From positions 41,293 to 105,292 of the forward strand of contig JAFTCJ010000026.1 of the NCBI GenBank assembly GCA_017454765.1: a stretch of DNA of 64,000 nt, read 5' to 3'. The position numbers and the translations under genes are program-made. Source of the stretch: Erysipelotrichaceae bacterium. GTDB lineage: Bacteria; Bacillota_I; Bacilli_A; Erysipelotrichales; Erysipelotrichaceae. Positions 42,887-51,233 of this stretch are shown one piece after another (the stretch's first letter is position 1; the number at the start of each line of letters is the position of its first letter). The notes beneath the pieces were generated by a model. That model saw nothing but the letters and a program-made list of their open reading frames with translations. It was not told the origin of the DNA and made no database searches.

Positions 42887-44356
42887 TTAACAGCGTTTGA
42901 TGACGATCCTTCCTTCCACTTGCGAATCAACGTTGTTCATGGAAGAAAGCAGCTCTTCAAAGATGGAGAAGTCATCGGTGATGACCATGCGGGCTTTTTT
43001 GTTGGCCAGGACTTCTTCTACCGGAACATCGAAGAATTCCGTGAAGTTCTTGAAGTGATAATCCTGAATAGCGATCTTCAGCATACGCTCATCCGTGATC
43101 TCCTCACCGTTGAGGGAGAATTCCTCAAATTCGTGGGTCTTCTGATCATATACCATCTTCATGCCTTTGGAGACCTGATAGAATTCGCTGTGGGCGCCTT
43201 CTGCCAGGGCTTCGTCCCTGAGCATGAATTTCATCATTTTTCTGAACTGGGCTCCCGTGACTTCCAGCATGTAGACCGGAGCGTTGTAGGGAACGCATTC
43301 TTTCAGTTCCTGGAACTGTACGATCGGTCCCATTTCTTTCAGACGGATCGAGCCCGAGGCAAACAGCATGACCTCAAAGGAGGAATCGACCTGCAGCAGA
43401 TCGGCGAAGAGATTGCCCAGTTCTGTCTCCTGATAGCGGCTGGGATGAGTGAGCGTACGCTTGAAGTTGGTGACGATCTTGCTGTATTTGCGGTCGGTCC
43501 TGTTCTTGTAGTTCCTTAATACTTCTTCCAACACCGGATCGGACTGACAGTATTTCGATGTGATGGGGATGCATTTCCACTGATAGTCGATCATTTTGTG
43601 TTCATCGGTATCGATGTTGATGTCGAAGCGGCCGATCTGGTCGGTTCCGACACCGACCTGTACGATCGGAACATCGTTGACGACACACGGTTCTTCTAAC
43701 AGGGTATGGGTATGACCGCCGATGATCAGATCGATGCCCCAGTTGGGGTCAAGCAGTTTCGCCAGTTCCTGGTCTTTGTCAAAACCGATGTGGGTCAGCA
43801 GAACGGTCAGATCGACTTTTGTCGTCTTGTAGTTATCGACGATGACACCGATCTGTCTGGCTGCTTCCCAGACGTCGATGAAGGATCCGATGATCTCTTC
43901 GCTTCTGGTGGAAGCCAGGACTTCTTCGGTGATGATGCCGATGAACATGACTTTCAGTCCGTTGACATCGAGGATCTTGTAGGGATTGAAGAGTCTGGTA
44001 TGGTTGGTCTTGATATACATGTTGGCATTGACGATCGGGAATTTGGCACATCTTTCCAGGAATAGCAGGTGAGCCAGTCCGTAGTCGACCTCATGGTTGC
44101 CCAGAGTGACGATATCCGGCGCCAGGAAGTTCATCAGTTCGATCGTTGAAAAACCTCTGTATTCACTGTCGATGACAGATCCTCTGAACATGTCGCCGGC
44201 GATCGCATACAGAACGTTCTTTTCCTCGTTTCTGACCTGTTTGATGAAACCGGAGAGAAGGGGAACGCCGCCTTCGTGATAATCGTCTTTCGCTTCCGCC
44301 AGGAAGTCACCGTGCATGTCGTTGGAATGCAGCAGGACGAGTTTTTCAGTTGCCAT
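42887..44356 (-). CDS. Metallophosphatase/5'-nucleotidase family protein
   Basis: The 489-residue enzyme has the calcineurin-like motifs HSNDMHG near 9, GDMF near 49, LGNHEVDYG near 85 and GGHTHT near 203, followed by the 5'-nucleotidase C-terminal domain. It has no signal peptide or wall anchor, so unlike most UshA-type enzymes it should act in the cytoplasm. Likely substrates are nucleotides or related phosphate esters. AAAGGAG precedes the ATG. Confidence 0.85.
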   Translation of the reverse strand: MATEKLVLLHSNDMHGDFLAEAKDDYHEGGVPLLSGFIKQVRNEEKNVLYAIAGDMFRGSVIDSEYRGFSTIELMNFLAPDIVTLGNHEVDYGLAHLLFLERCAKFPIVNANMYIKTNHTRLFNPYKILDVNGLKVMFIGIITEEVLASTRSEEIIGSFIDVWEAARQIGVIVDNYKTTKVDLTVLLTHIGFDKDQELAKLLDPNWGIDLIIGGHTHTLLEEPCVVNDVPIVQVGVGTDQIGRFDINIDTDEHKMIDYQWKCIPITSKYCQSDPVLEEVLRNYKNRTDRKYSKIVTNFKRTLTHPSRYQETELGNLFADLLQVDSSFEVMLFASGSIRLKEMGPIVQFQELKECVPYNAPVYMLEVTGAQFRKMMKFMLRDEALAEGAHSEFYQVSKGMKMVYDQKTHEFEEFSLNGEEITDERMLKIAIQDYHFKNFTEFFDVPVEEVLANKKARMVITDDFSIFEELLSSMNNVDSQVEGRIVIKRC

Positions 44357-44373
44357 AGAAGACTCCTTTCCGC

Positions 44374-44418
44374 AAAATAAAAATGCCTCTACTCTATCAT
44401 TATAAAGTAAGAGGCATT
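44374..44418 (-). terminator. Terminator of the lipoprotein gene
   Basis: On the minus strand ATGCCTCT pairs with AGAGGCAT across a 19-base interval that can fold further (TACT/AGTA), followed by TTTTATTTT. A TATAAT inside the hairpin may act as the -10 box of the nucleotidase gene. Confidence 0.65.
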
Positions 44419-44422
44419 CAAA

Positions 44423-45289
44423 TTATAAGTTAATCAGTTTGATCAGTTCATTCCAGACGGACAGTGTCCATTTGCGGGCTTCTTCAGCCGTCTTCAGGAA
44501 GTCGTAATCCGGATCCTCGACTTTTTCCCCATAGGCCTGTCTGACATAATCGATGGTCTGGTTGGCGAAGCGCAGGACTTTTTCGGCAGTTTCTCCCTGA
44601 AGATCCTGTGTGTATTCTCTTAAGGAAACAGCTGCTTCATAGATGACATCGGCATTTTCCCTGTTGTCTTCGTTCACGCCGTCTTGGATGAGTTCGTAGT
44701 TATTGATGATGGTGTTCTTGAATTCTTCCAGTTCCAGTTCGCTGATCTTGTCGGCTCTGGGCAGATTGCTGATCGTTTCTTCTTCCAGTGTTTCGTAGGC
44801 TTCCACGACCTGTGCCCATGAGATCTTCTTCTTGAAAGCGGTCAGTTTCCAGTCTTCATCGCTCCAGCCGGTGATCTCTTCGGCTTTGGCGAGGATCTGT
44901 GACTTCAGTGCGTCGAAGTCTGAGCTTTTTTCATAGGCGGCCTGGATCAGTTTTGTGATCGCATCGGCAAATTCTCCAAGAGTCCTGCTCTGGATGCTGT
45001 TTGATCTCTGCGAGAGCTGTTCCAGAAGGGCTGCATTCTTATATAAGGATAGGATGTCTTCTTCCGCATCCGCCTTGACGCCGGAATTCAGTTCACCGAC
45101 TCCGGTGAAGATCTGATCAATCAGGCTTTGAAACTGCGCAGCGGAGTATTCTTCATATCCGGCCGCATCATTGACGGCTGCCTGATAGGCTTCCGTGTAT
45201 TTTTCTTTCACATCGTCCCAGGAAGCTGTCTTTGCCCCGCAGGCAGACAGAAGCAGGAACAGGGACATGATCATAAGGATCTTTTTCAT
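44423..45289 (-). CDS. Lipoprotein of unknown function
   Basis: The 288-residue protein has a signal MKKILMIMSLFLLLSACG with lipobox LSAC (Cys17). The mature part is acidic and mostly helical, without a recognised domain. The start at 45289 follows AGGAGG; a TATAAT box (45319-45314) gives a leader of about 20 nt. It stands alone between terminators. Confidence 0.6.
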   Translation of the reverse strand: MKKILMIMSLFLLLSACGAKTASWDDVKEKYTEAYQAAVNDAAGYEEYSAAQFQSLIDQIFTGVGELNSGVKADAEEDILSLYKNAALLEQLSQRSNSIQSRTLGEFADAITKLIQAAYEKSSDFDALKSQILAKAEEITGWSDEDWKLTAFKKKISWAQVVEAYETLEEETISNLPRADKISELELEEFKNTIINNYELIQDGVNEDNRENADVIYEAAVSLREYTQDLQGETAEKVLRFANQTIDYVRQAYGEKVEDPDYDFLKTAEEARKWTLSVWNELIKLINL

Positions 45290-45352
45290 TTGCGTCCTCC
45301 TTTTTTCGTCATCATTATAATATGTTTTTTCTTTCAGAATCATTAAGAAGCA

Positions 45353-45387
45353 TAAAAAAATGTCTGAATGATCAGACATTGTTTTTT
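45353..45387. terminator. Terminator of tRNA-Leu (CAG)
   Basis: The stem ATGTCTGA/TCAGACAT with loop ATGA is followed on the minus strand by seven T and on the plus strand by TGTTTTTT. It ends the tRNA transcript. Confidence 0.8.
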
Positions 45388-45389
45388 AG

Positions 45390-45475
45390 TGGTGCACCAG
45401 ACAGGACTTGAACCTGCACGAAGTTTCCCCATATGAACCTGAATCATACGCGTCTGCCAATTCCGCCACTGGTGC
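45390..45475 (-). tRNA. tRNA-Leu (anticodon CAG)
   Basis: Minus strand, 86 nt. The acceptor is GCACCAG/CTGGTGC with encoded CCA. The anticodon arm is TATGA-TTCAGGT-TCATA with anticodon CAG. The T arm is GCAGG-TTCAAGT-CCTGT. A class II variable arm is present. Acceptor and D arms are nearly the same as in the GAG tRNA at 40553. Confidence 0.93.
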
Positions 45476-45483
45476 GTACCATT

Positions 45484-45511
45484 ATTCTATCACAAAAATA
45501 TTGAAACTCAA
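45484..45511 (-). promoter_or_regulatory. Promoter of tRNA-Leu (CAG)
   Basis: On the minus strand TTGAGT (45511-45506) and TAGAAT (45489-45484) are 16 bp apart. The -35 box abuts and shares a base with that of the divergent typA promoter. Confidence 0.65.
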
Positions 45512-45528
45512 ACTGATAATGATAAAAT
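45501..45528 (+). promoter_or_regulatory. Promoter of typA
   Basis: TTGAAA (45501-45506) and TAAAAT (45523-45528) are 16 bp apart. The ATG comes 8 bases after the -10 box, so the leader is absent or 1-2 nt long. Confidence 0.6.
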
Positions 45529-45536
45529 AATTAGGT

Positions 45537-47372
45537 ATGGAATTTAAAAAGATTATAAATGTGGCTGTAATTGCCCATGTTGATGCCGGAAAATCGACGC
45601 TTGTCGATGCTTTTCTGGCGCAGTCACATGTCTTTTCCGATCACGAAGAGATCATTGCCCAGGTCATGGACTCCAATGATCTGGAGCGGGAAAGAGGCAT
45701 CACGATCTATTCCAAGAACTGTTCGATCAATTACAAGGATTACAAGATCAATATCGTCGATACGCCGGGACATGCGGATTTTTCTTCTGAAGTCGAGCGT
45801 ATCATCAAGACGGTCGATACTGTCATCCTGCTTGTGGACTCTTCGGAAGGACCGATGCCCCAGACAAGATTCGTACTGAAGAAGTCTCTGGAAGCCGGTC
45901 TGAGACCGATCCTTCTGATCAACAAGATCGACAAGAAGGACGCCAGGATCAATGAGGTCATCGACGAAGTCTATGATCTGTTCCTGGATCTCAATGCCGA
46001 TGACGATCAGCTGGATTTCCCGATCCTTTACGGTATCGCCAGAAGCGGCATCGTCAGATACAATCCTTCCGATTCCAACGATGACATCAATCCGCTGTTT
46101 GAGACGATCGTCCATCACGTGGAGCCTTATCCCGATCTGATGGATGAGCCTCTGCAGATGCAGGTGAGTGCTCTGGCATATGATGACTACATCGGCAGGA
46201 TCGGTGTGGGCAGAGTGTATTCAGGCATCATCAGGCAGAATGAGATGATCTCCGTCTGCAACAACAATAACAAGAAAGAAAACCGCAAGATCGCCAACCT
46301 CTATCATTATGAGGGTCTCAAGCGTACAGCGGTACTGGAAGCGCAGTGCGGAGATATCGTCATGATCTCCGGTATTGAGAATATCGAGATCGGTGATACG
46401 ATCGGTCCGGAGGGCGTTTTTGAACCGCTGCCTCAGATCGATATCGAAGAGCCGACACTGTCCATGAACTTCATGGTCAACACTTCCCCGTTCCAGGGGC
46501 GTTCAGGCAAGTATGTCACCAGCCGCAACATCAAGGAAAGACTGGAAAGGGAACTGGAAACCAATGTCGGATTAAGAGTTGAACCGACAGCCACGACCGA
46601 TACATTCAAGGTCTCCGGAAGAGGCGAACTGCATCTTTCGATCCTTCTGGAAAACATGAGACGTGAGGGCTACGAGATCGCCGTCAGCAGACCGGAAGTC
46701 ATCTTCAAGAAGATCGACGGAAAGCTCAACGAGCCGATCGAGGAAGTGATCTGTTCCGTTCCCAACGAGTATTCGGGAACCGTCATCAACAAGCTGAACC
46801 TGCGCAAGGGCCAGATGATCGATATCCAGGATGAGGGATCTTACACCAAGGTCATCTATCATGTGCCGACCAGAGGCCTGCTGGGTTATCGCAGCGAGTT
46901 CATCAACGATACCAAGGGCGAAGGTGTCATGGTAAGGAAATTCATCGAATATGAACCCTTTGCCGGAGAGATCGCTCAGCGTGCAAACGGCGCCTTAATC
47001 TCCATGGCTTCCGGCAAGGCGATGACTTACGCCTTGTGGAACCTGCAGGAAAGAGGACAGCTGTTCATCACGCCGCAGACCGAAGTCTATGAAGGCATGA
47101 TCGTCGGTGTCTCTTCCAAGACACAGGACATCGAGGTCAATCCGACCGTCAACAAGAAGATGACAGCCATCCGTTCGACCGGAAACGATGAGGCGATGAA
47201 GCTGGTACCGGCAAGGATCTTCTCTCTGGAAGAGGCACTGGAATTCATCAATGACGATGAGCTGGTGGAGATCACACCGGACGCAATCCGTCTGCGCAAG
47301 CGTTATCTGACCAATCTCGACCGCAGAAGACATATGCGGGAACTTGCGAAAGAAGCTAACAAAGAATCATAG
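45537..47372 (+). CDS. typA: Ribosome-associated GTPase TypA/BipA
   Basis: The 611-residue translational GTPase has G1 AHVDAGKST (13-21), RERGITI, DTPGHADF, NKIDKKDA, and the BipA C-terminal domain. It acts in 50S assembly and stress or cold adaptation. Length is normal. A -10 box just before the ATG points to a leaderless or near-leaderless mRNA; only a weak AGG is available as a ribosome site. A terminator follows. Confidence 0.94.
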   Translation: MEFKKIINVAVIAHVDAGKSTLVDAFLAQSHVFSDHEEIIAQVMDSNDLERERGITIYSKNCSINYKDYKINIVDTPGHADFSSEVERIIKTVDTVILLVDSSEGPMPQTRFVLKKSLEAGLRPILLINKIDKKDARINEVIDEVYDLFLDLNADDDQLDFPILYGIARSGIVRYNPSDSNDDINPLFETIVHHVEPYPDLMDEPLQMQVSALAYDDYIGRIGVGRVYSGIIRQNEMISVCNNNNKKENRKIANLYHYEGLKRTAVLEAQCGDIVMISGIENIEIGDTIGPEGVFEPLPQIDIEEPTLSMNFMVNTSPFQGRSGKYVTSRNIKERLERELETNVGLRVEPTATTDTFKVSGRGELHLSILLENMRREGYEIAVSRPEVIFKKIDGKLNEPIEEVICSVPNEYSGTVINKLNLRKGQMIDIQDEGSYTKVIYHVPTRGLLGYRSEFINDTKGEGVMVRKFIEYEPFAGEIAQRANGALISMASGKAMTYALWNLQERGQLFITPQTEVYEGMIVGVSSKTQDIEVNPTVNKKMTAIRSTGNDEAMKLVPARIFSLEEALEFINDDELVEITPDAIRLRKRYLTNLDRRRHMRELAKEANKES

Positions 47373-47373
47373 G

Positions 47374-47397
47374 AGCCGATTTTATCGGCTTTTTTTG
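47374..47397 (+). terminator. Terminator of typA
   Basis: The stem AGCCGAT/ATCGGCT with a TTT loop is followed by seven T. It starts two bases after the typA stop. Confidence 0.85.
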
Positions 47398-47420
47398 ATG
47401 CATAAAGGAACTGATTCAAG

Positions 47421-47426
47421 TACAAT
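47421..47426 (+). promoter_or_regulatory. -10 box of the U32 operon, leaderless arrangement
   Basis: TACAAT ends 6 bases before the ATG at 47433. The usual 7-base distance puts transcription start on the A of ATG. The only TTGATG upstream is 20 bp away, so the -35 is uncertain. Confidence 0.5.
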
Positions 47427-47432
47427 AGAAGC

Positions 47433-48314
47433 ATGGAACTGCTGCTGACTTTAAGAAAGATCGATATGCTGGAAAAAGTGCTTCCGCTTGTGGACGGTAT
47501 CATCTGCGGGAAGTATTTCTGCAGCGCCTATCGTTTTTCCAAGGAGGAACTGGTCCAGATCAGGAAATACTGTTATTCTCTGGGAAAGAAATTCTATATC
47601 GTCATGGACAATTTCATTTCCGAAGATGAGAAGATGCTGATGTACGAGTATCTGGACTTCATCGATACACTGAATGTGGACGGTATCTTCTTCCATGATC
47701 TGGGTGTTTTCGATGCGGTCAGATCCTACAGCCTGCGTTCCAGACTGATCTATGACGGCAAGAGCGTCATGTGCAATTCCCTGGATGCGGCTTTCATGCT
47801 GGACCAGGGGATCGATTCGGTGATGATCTCCAGGGAACTGACACTTGAAGAGGTGAAGGAGATCGCCGTGAACCATCCCGGAAAGATCGACATGCAGATC
47901 TTCGGTCATCTGCGCATGTCTTATTCAAGGCGCCGTTTCCTGAGCAATTATTTCCGGCAGATCAGAAAGGAATATGACTACTTCGACAAAGAGACACTTT
48001 CTCTGATCGAGGAAAAAAGAGAATACAAGATGCCGATCATGGAGGATGAAGGCGGGACTTTCATCTATACGGATTATATCTTCACGATGTTTGATGAGCT
48101 CTGTGAACTGCGTCCTTATCTGAAAAGAGGCATCATCGATACGCTGTTTGTAGAAGATGCCAACAAGATCGCGCAGGTCTGCCGTGACTACCGCAGGATC
48201 AATGAAAGCAACCGCGATTTCATCAGGGAATCGTTCTATCATAATTATCCGGATCATTATTCTTCCGGTTATCTCTATCAGAAGACGAATATCACAAAAG
48301 ATGAGCAGAATTGA
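47433..48314 (+). CDS. U32-family protein, TrhP1/YrrN-like
   Basis: The 293-residue protein is a short member of the peptidase U32 family, with the TIM-barrel-like start (VDGIICGKYF), SLDAAFMLDQGIDSVMISREL near 118 and a degenerate version of the cysteine region. It lies immediately before a full U32 protein. In Bacillus the equivalent pair YrrN/YrrO (TrhP1/TrhP2) is needed for 5-hydroxyuridine in tRNA anticodons. A role in tRNA hydroxylation is therefore likely. It overlaps the next gene by 14 bases. Confidence 0.75.
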   Translation: MELLLTLRKIDMLEKVLPLVDGIICGKYFCSAYRFSKEELVQIRKYCYSLGKKFYIVMDNFISEDEKMLMYEYLDFIDTLNVDGIFFHDLGVFDAVRSYSLRSRLIYDGKSVMCNSLDAAFMLDQGIDSVMISRELTLEEVKEIAVNHPGKIDMQIFGHLRMSYSRRRFLSNYFRQIRKEYDYFDKETLSLIEEKREYKMPIMEDEGGTFIYTDYIFTMFDELCELRPYLKRGIIDTLFVEDANKIAQVCRDYRRINESNRDFIRESFYHNYPDHYSSGYLYQKTNITKDEQN

Positions 48315-49509
48315 ATTGCTGGCACCCGCGAAGGACCTGGAAAAGGCCAAGATCGCGATCATGTACGGAGCTGACGCTGTTTATGTAGGCGGCATGTTTT
48401 ACTCACTGCGTTCACGCGCTTCCAACTTCGACAAGGCCGATCTGAAGGAGATCTCGCGTTTTGCGAAGCGTTACGGTGCCAAGGTCTATGTGACGGTCAA
48501 TATCATCTTCCATGATGATGATTACTTCGGTATCAGGGAGTATTTGCGTTATCTGGAAGAGATCGGCATCGATGCCGTGATCATCTCCTCTCTTGCATTG
48601 ATACCGATCGTCAGACAGGAAGCGCCGCATATCGAGTGTCACATCTCAACACAGCTTTCTTCCCTGAATTCCTCGGCGGTTAGGACACTGAAGGAATTCG
48701 GTGCCGACCGTGTCGTACTGGCCAGGGAAGCTTCCATGGACCAGATCGAACAGATCAGCAGGAAGGTGTCTGTTCCTCTGGAAGTGTTCATCCACGGCGG
48801 TATGTGTTCCAATTATTCCGGACGCTGCACGCTTTCCAACCGCATGACCTTAAGAGACGCCAACAGAGGCGGATGTGCGCATTCCTGCCGCTGGAAATAT
48901 GAACTTTATGACAGGGATCAGCTGGTCAGCGATCCGGGCTGTCTGCTTTCAATGTCTTCCAAGGACCTGAGGGCTTCGGCTTATGTGGAGCGGATGATCA
49001 GATGCGGCGTCGCATCCTTAAAGATCGAAGGCAGGATGAAGTCTGAATATTACATCGGTCAGGTCGTCAGGACTTACAGAAGGATGATCGATGAGATCTA
49101 TATGGCAGACGGATTGAGCGAGGAGAGACTCACTTACTACGACAATGAGCTCTCCAAGGCCGAGAACCGTCCCAGTGACGACGGTTTCCTTTCCGGTGAT
49201 TGCGACAACTCCAAACACCTTTACGACGTCAACGGAGCCGGCGTCACCCATGATTATGTGGGTTTTGTCCATGACTTTGACGAGAACAGGAATCTCGCTC
49301 TTGTCGAAGTGAAGAACATCTTTGCCAGAGGCGAACTTCTGGAAGCGTTCGGTCCTGTTTTGAACAATGAATCATTTAAAGTGGAATATATGTTTGATGA
49401 AAACTGGAATCCGGTGGATCTGGCCAACAGGCCGACACAGATGCTGCTGATCCGCATGCCGTTCCCTGTTTCCAAAGGCGATATGCTCAGAAAGGTCTCC
49501 CGTTTATGA
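48301..49509 (+). CDS. U32-family protein, TrhP2/YrrO-like
   Basis: The 402-residue protein starts MSRIELLAPAKDLEKAK and carries the U32 hallmarks: HISTQLSSLNS, EVFIHGGMCSNYSGRC, then NRGGCAHSCRW, the cysteines that bind an Fe-S cluster. It probably acts with the preceding protein in prephenate-dependent tRNA hydroxylation. The start at 48301 matches the conserved opening; the upstream extension lies in another gene. It overlaps the SpoU gene by 4 bases. Confidence 0.86.
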   Translation: MSRIELLAPAKDLEKAKIAIMYGADAVYVGGMFYSLRSRASNFDKADLKEISRFAKRYGAKVYVTVNIIFHDDDYFGIREYLRYLEEIGIDAVIISSLALIPIVRQEAPHIECHISTQLSSLNSSAVRTLKEFGADRVVLAREASMDQIEQISRKVSVPLEVFIHGGMCSNYSGRCTLSNRMTLRDANRGGCAHSCRWKYELYDRDQLVSDPGCLLSMSSKDLRASAYVERMIRCGVASLKIEGRMKSEYYIGQVVRTYRRMIDEIYMADGLSEERLTYYDNELSKAENRPSDDGFLSGDCDNSKHLYDVNGAGVTHDYVGFVHDFDENRNLALVEVKNIFARGELLEAFGPVLNNESFKVEYMFDENWNPVDLANRPTQMLLIRMPFPVSKGDMLRKVSRL

Positions 49510-50213
49510 TCATTGAAGGAGCCATCGCTGTCAAAAGCGCTTTGCAGAACAATAAGAGGGAAGTGAAAACAGTCTATATCTGCAAGGACAAGAAGACCAA
49601 GGATTTCAACTATATCCGCAAGCTGACCAATACATTGAATGTCGAGCGCAAAGAGCTTGAAAAAGAAGAACTTTCATCGATCCTGAACGGAAAAAGTCAC
49701 GGAGGGATCGGCGCGGAAGTATCAGTCAGAAAAAACGATGCATTCGATGATTCGGATATCTTTTATCTCGACGGCATCGAAGATCCTTTCAACCTGGGCT
49801 ATGCGATGAGAACGCTGTATGCTTTGGGCGTGAAGAACGTACTGTTGAGTGAGAGGGATTATTCTTCCATGGAAGGACAGCTGCTGAAGTCTTCGGCAGG
49901 TGCCTATGACATGCTGAATGTGAAAGTGGCTGATGATCCTTTGAAGGAGATCGGTACATATAAGGAAAAGGGCTATTATCTTTACGGTCTGTACAGAGGA
50001 GAAGAGGCAAAGGATGTTTTTGATGTGACTTTCCGTGAAAAGGCGCTGTTCATGCTGGGAGGAGAGAAAAGGGGCATTTCCGCCGATCTCTTATCCCTTT
50101 GCGATGAGCATCTTTTCATCTCCTACGGATCGGATTTCCGCAATGCCTTAAATGCCTGTGCTGCCCTGGATGTGGTGGCGACGTTACTGAGGAAACAGAG
50201 AAAAAGGATATGA
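49506..50213 (+). CDS. TrmH/SpoU-family RNA methyltransferase, first copy
   Basis: The 235-residue SPOUT enzyme has an N-terminal RNA-binding part and motifs DGIEDPFNLGYAMRTL near 83, SSAGAYD near 122 and LGGEKRGIS near 181. The last motif (FRNALNACAALD) is diverged. It would 2'-O-methylate rRNA or tRNA. A second copy follows with a 4-base overlap. Confidence 0.83.
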   Translation: MIIEGAIAVKSALQNNKREVKTVYICKDKKTKDFNYIRKLTNTLNVERKELEKEELSSILNGKSHGGIGAEVSVRKNDAFDDSDIFYLDGIEDPFNLGYAMRTLYALGVKNVLLSERDYSSMEGQLLKSSAGAYDMLNVKVADDPLKEIGTYKEKGYYLYGLYRGEEAKDVFDVTFREKALFMLGGEKRGISADLLSLCDEHLFISYGSDFRNALNACAALDVVATLLRKQRKRI

Positions 50214-50923
50214 TCACTTCTCTGGACAATAAGACCGTCAAACAGCTCAGAAAGCTTCATCAGAAGAAATACCGTGAAGATCGTTTTCTGCTGCTTGATG
50301 AAAGACTGATCCTGCTGGCAAAAGAGAAAGGATATCTGCAGAAACTGGTCTATACCGGTGAGCTGCCTTTTGAATTTGCGGATGTACTGGAAGTATCACA
50401 GGAAGTTTTAGACAAGATCGCCATGAAGGAAGGTCTTTCTTTTATCGGTGTTTCTTCTTTGATCGAAGAAGACGGAAAACATGAAGGAAGAGTCCTCTTG
50501 CTGGACCGTCTGCAGGATCCTTTGAATATCGGCAGGATCATGGAAGCGGCGCAGCTCTTCGGTTTTGATTCCCTGGTGCTTTCAAAAGACTGTGCGGATA
50601 TCTATCACGAAAAATGTCTGAATGCCTGCAAGGGAGGCATCTATACACTGCACATTTCTCACAGGGAACTGAAAGAAGAAATCGAAGCATTAAAAAAAGA
50701 CGCTTATGAAGTCTATGCCACGGGTCTGAGAAACGATACCCGGGAGATGCATGAGATCAAAGCGTCTGATCATATGGCTTTCATACTGGGCAACGAAGGA
50801 AGCGGCGTCAGCGAAGAACTGATGGATCTCAGCGATGAAGTCGTGAAGATCGATATGCGCAACATCGACTCACTCAATGTGGCGATGGCCGCTTCGATCA
50901 TCATGTATCAGTTCAGAATCTGA
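50210..50923 (+). CDS. TrmH/SpoU-family RNA methyltransferase, second copy
   Basis: The 237-residue enzyme has the SpoU motifs DRLQDPLNIGRIMEAA near 97, ILGNEGSGVS near 189 and IDSLNVAMAASI near 220, closer to consensus than the first copy. The N-terminal region (LDNKTVKQLRKLHQKKYR) is the substrate-binding domain of the 23S rRNA type. Its 3' end overlaps the convergent acylphosphatase gene by 11 bases. Confidence 0.87.
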   Translation: MITSLDNKTVKQLRKLHQKKYREDRFLLLDERLILLAKEKGYLQKLVYTGELPFEFADVLEVSQEVLDKIAMKEGLSFIGVSSLIEEDGKHEGRVLLLDRLQDPLNIGRIMEAAQLFGFDSLVLSKDCADIYHEKCLNACKGGIYTLHISHRELKEEIEALKKDAYEVYATGLRNDTREMHEIKASDHMAFILGNEGSGVSEELMDLSDEVVKIDMRNIDSLNVAMAASIIMYQFRI

Positions 50924-51179
50924 CCGTGAATCTGTCTTCATCTTCCTTCAGAGGTAATTCCCTGAGGGAATAATCATATACTCTGGCAAAGTAGTCGTTC
51001 TGAATGGATTCCTTGAGGAACGCATCGACTTCCTCGCCCTGGACCTCACATTCGACATTGCCGTTGTCACAGTTCCTGACGAATCCCGTCAGGCCTTTTT
51101 TTCTGGCGATCTGTATGAGTCTTCCGCGGAAGCCGACACCCTGAACGATGCCTTCATATACGATATAGTATCTTTTCAT
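50913..51179 (-). CDS. acyP: Acylphosphatase
   Basis: The 88-residue enzyme has the acylphosphatase motifs: GIVQGVGFRGRLIQIA with the phosphate-binding arginine, and GFVRNCDNGNVECEVQG with the catalytic asparagine. It hydrolyses acyl phosphates. The ATG at 51179 follows TACAAT (51191-51186) by 6 bases, so the mRNA should be leaderless. Confidence 0.9.
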   Translation of the reverse strand: MKRYYIVYEGIVQGVGFRGRLIQIARKKGLTGFVRNCDNGNVECEVQGEEVDAFLKESIQNDYFARVYDYSLRELPLKEDEDRFTVRF

Positions 51180-51185
51180 AGATTT

Positions 51186-51191
51186 ATTGTA
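51186..51191 (-). promoter_or_regulatory. -10 box of acyP, leaderless arrangement
   Basis: TACAAT on the minus strand lies 6 bases before the ATG. The -35 region is poor (TTTTTC). Confidence 0.45.
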
Positions 51192-51203
51192 TCCGTATTC
51201 CCG

Positions 51204-51233
51204 AAAAAGAAAAAGAGCTCTTAAGAGCTCTTT
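51204..51233 (-). terminator. Terminator of the flavodiiron gene
   Basis: The perfect palindromic stem AAAGAGCTC/GAGCTCTTT with a TTAA loop is followed on the minus strand by TTCTTTTT. It sits just upstream of the acyP promoter. Confidence 0.8.

Noticed and set aside
40553..45475. A genomic island bounded by two tRNA-Leu genes
   Set aside because: The near-identical tRNA ends could suggest attachment sites, but there is no integrase, no phage gene and no shift in base use between them. The similarity is explained by both being leucine tRNAs.
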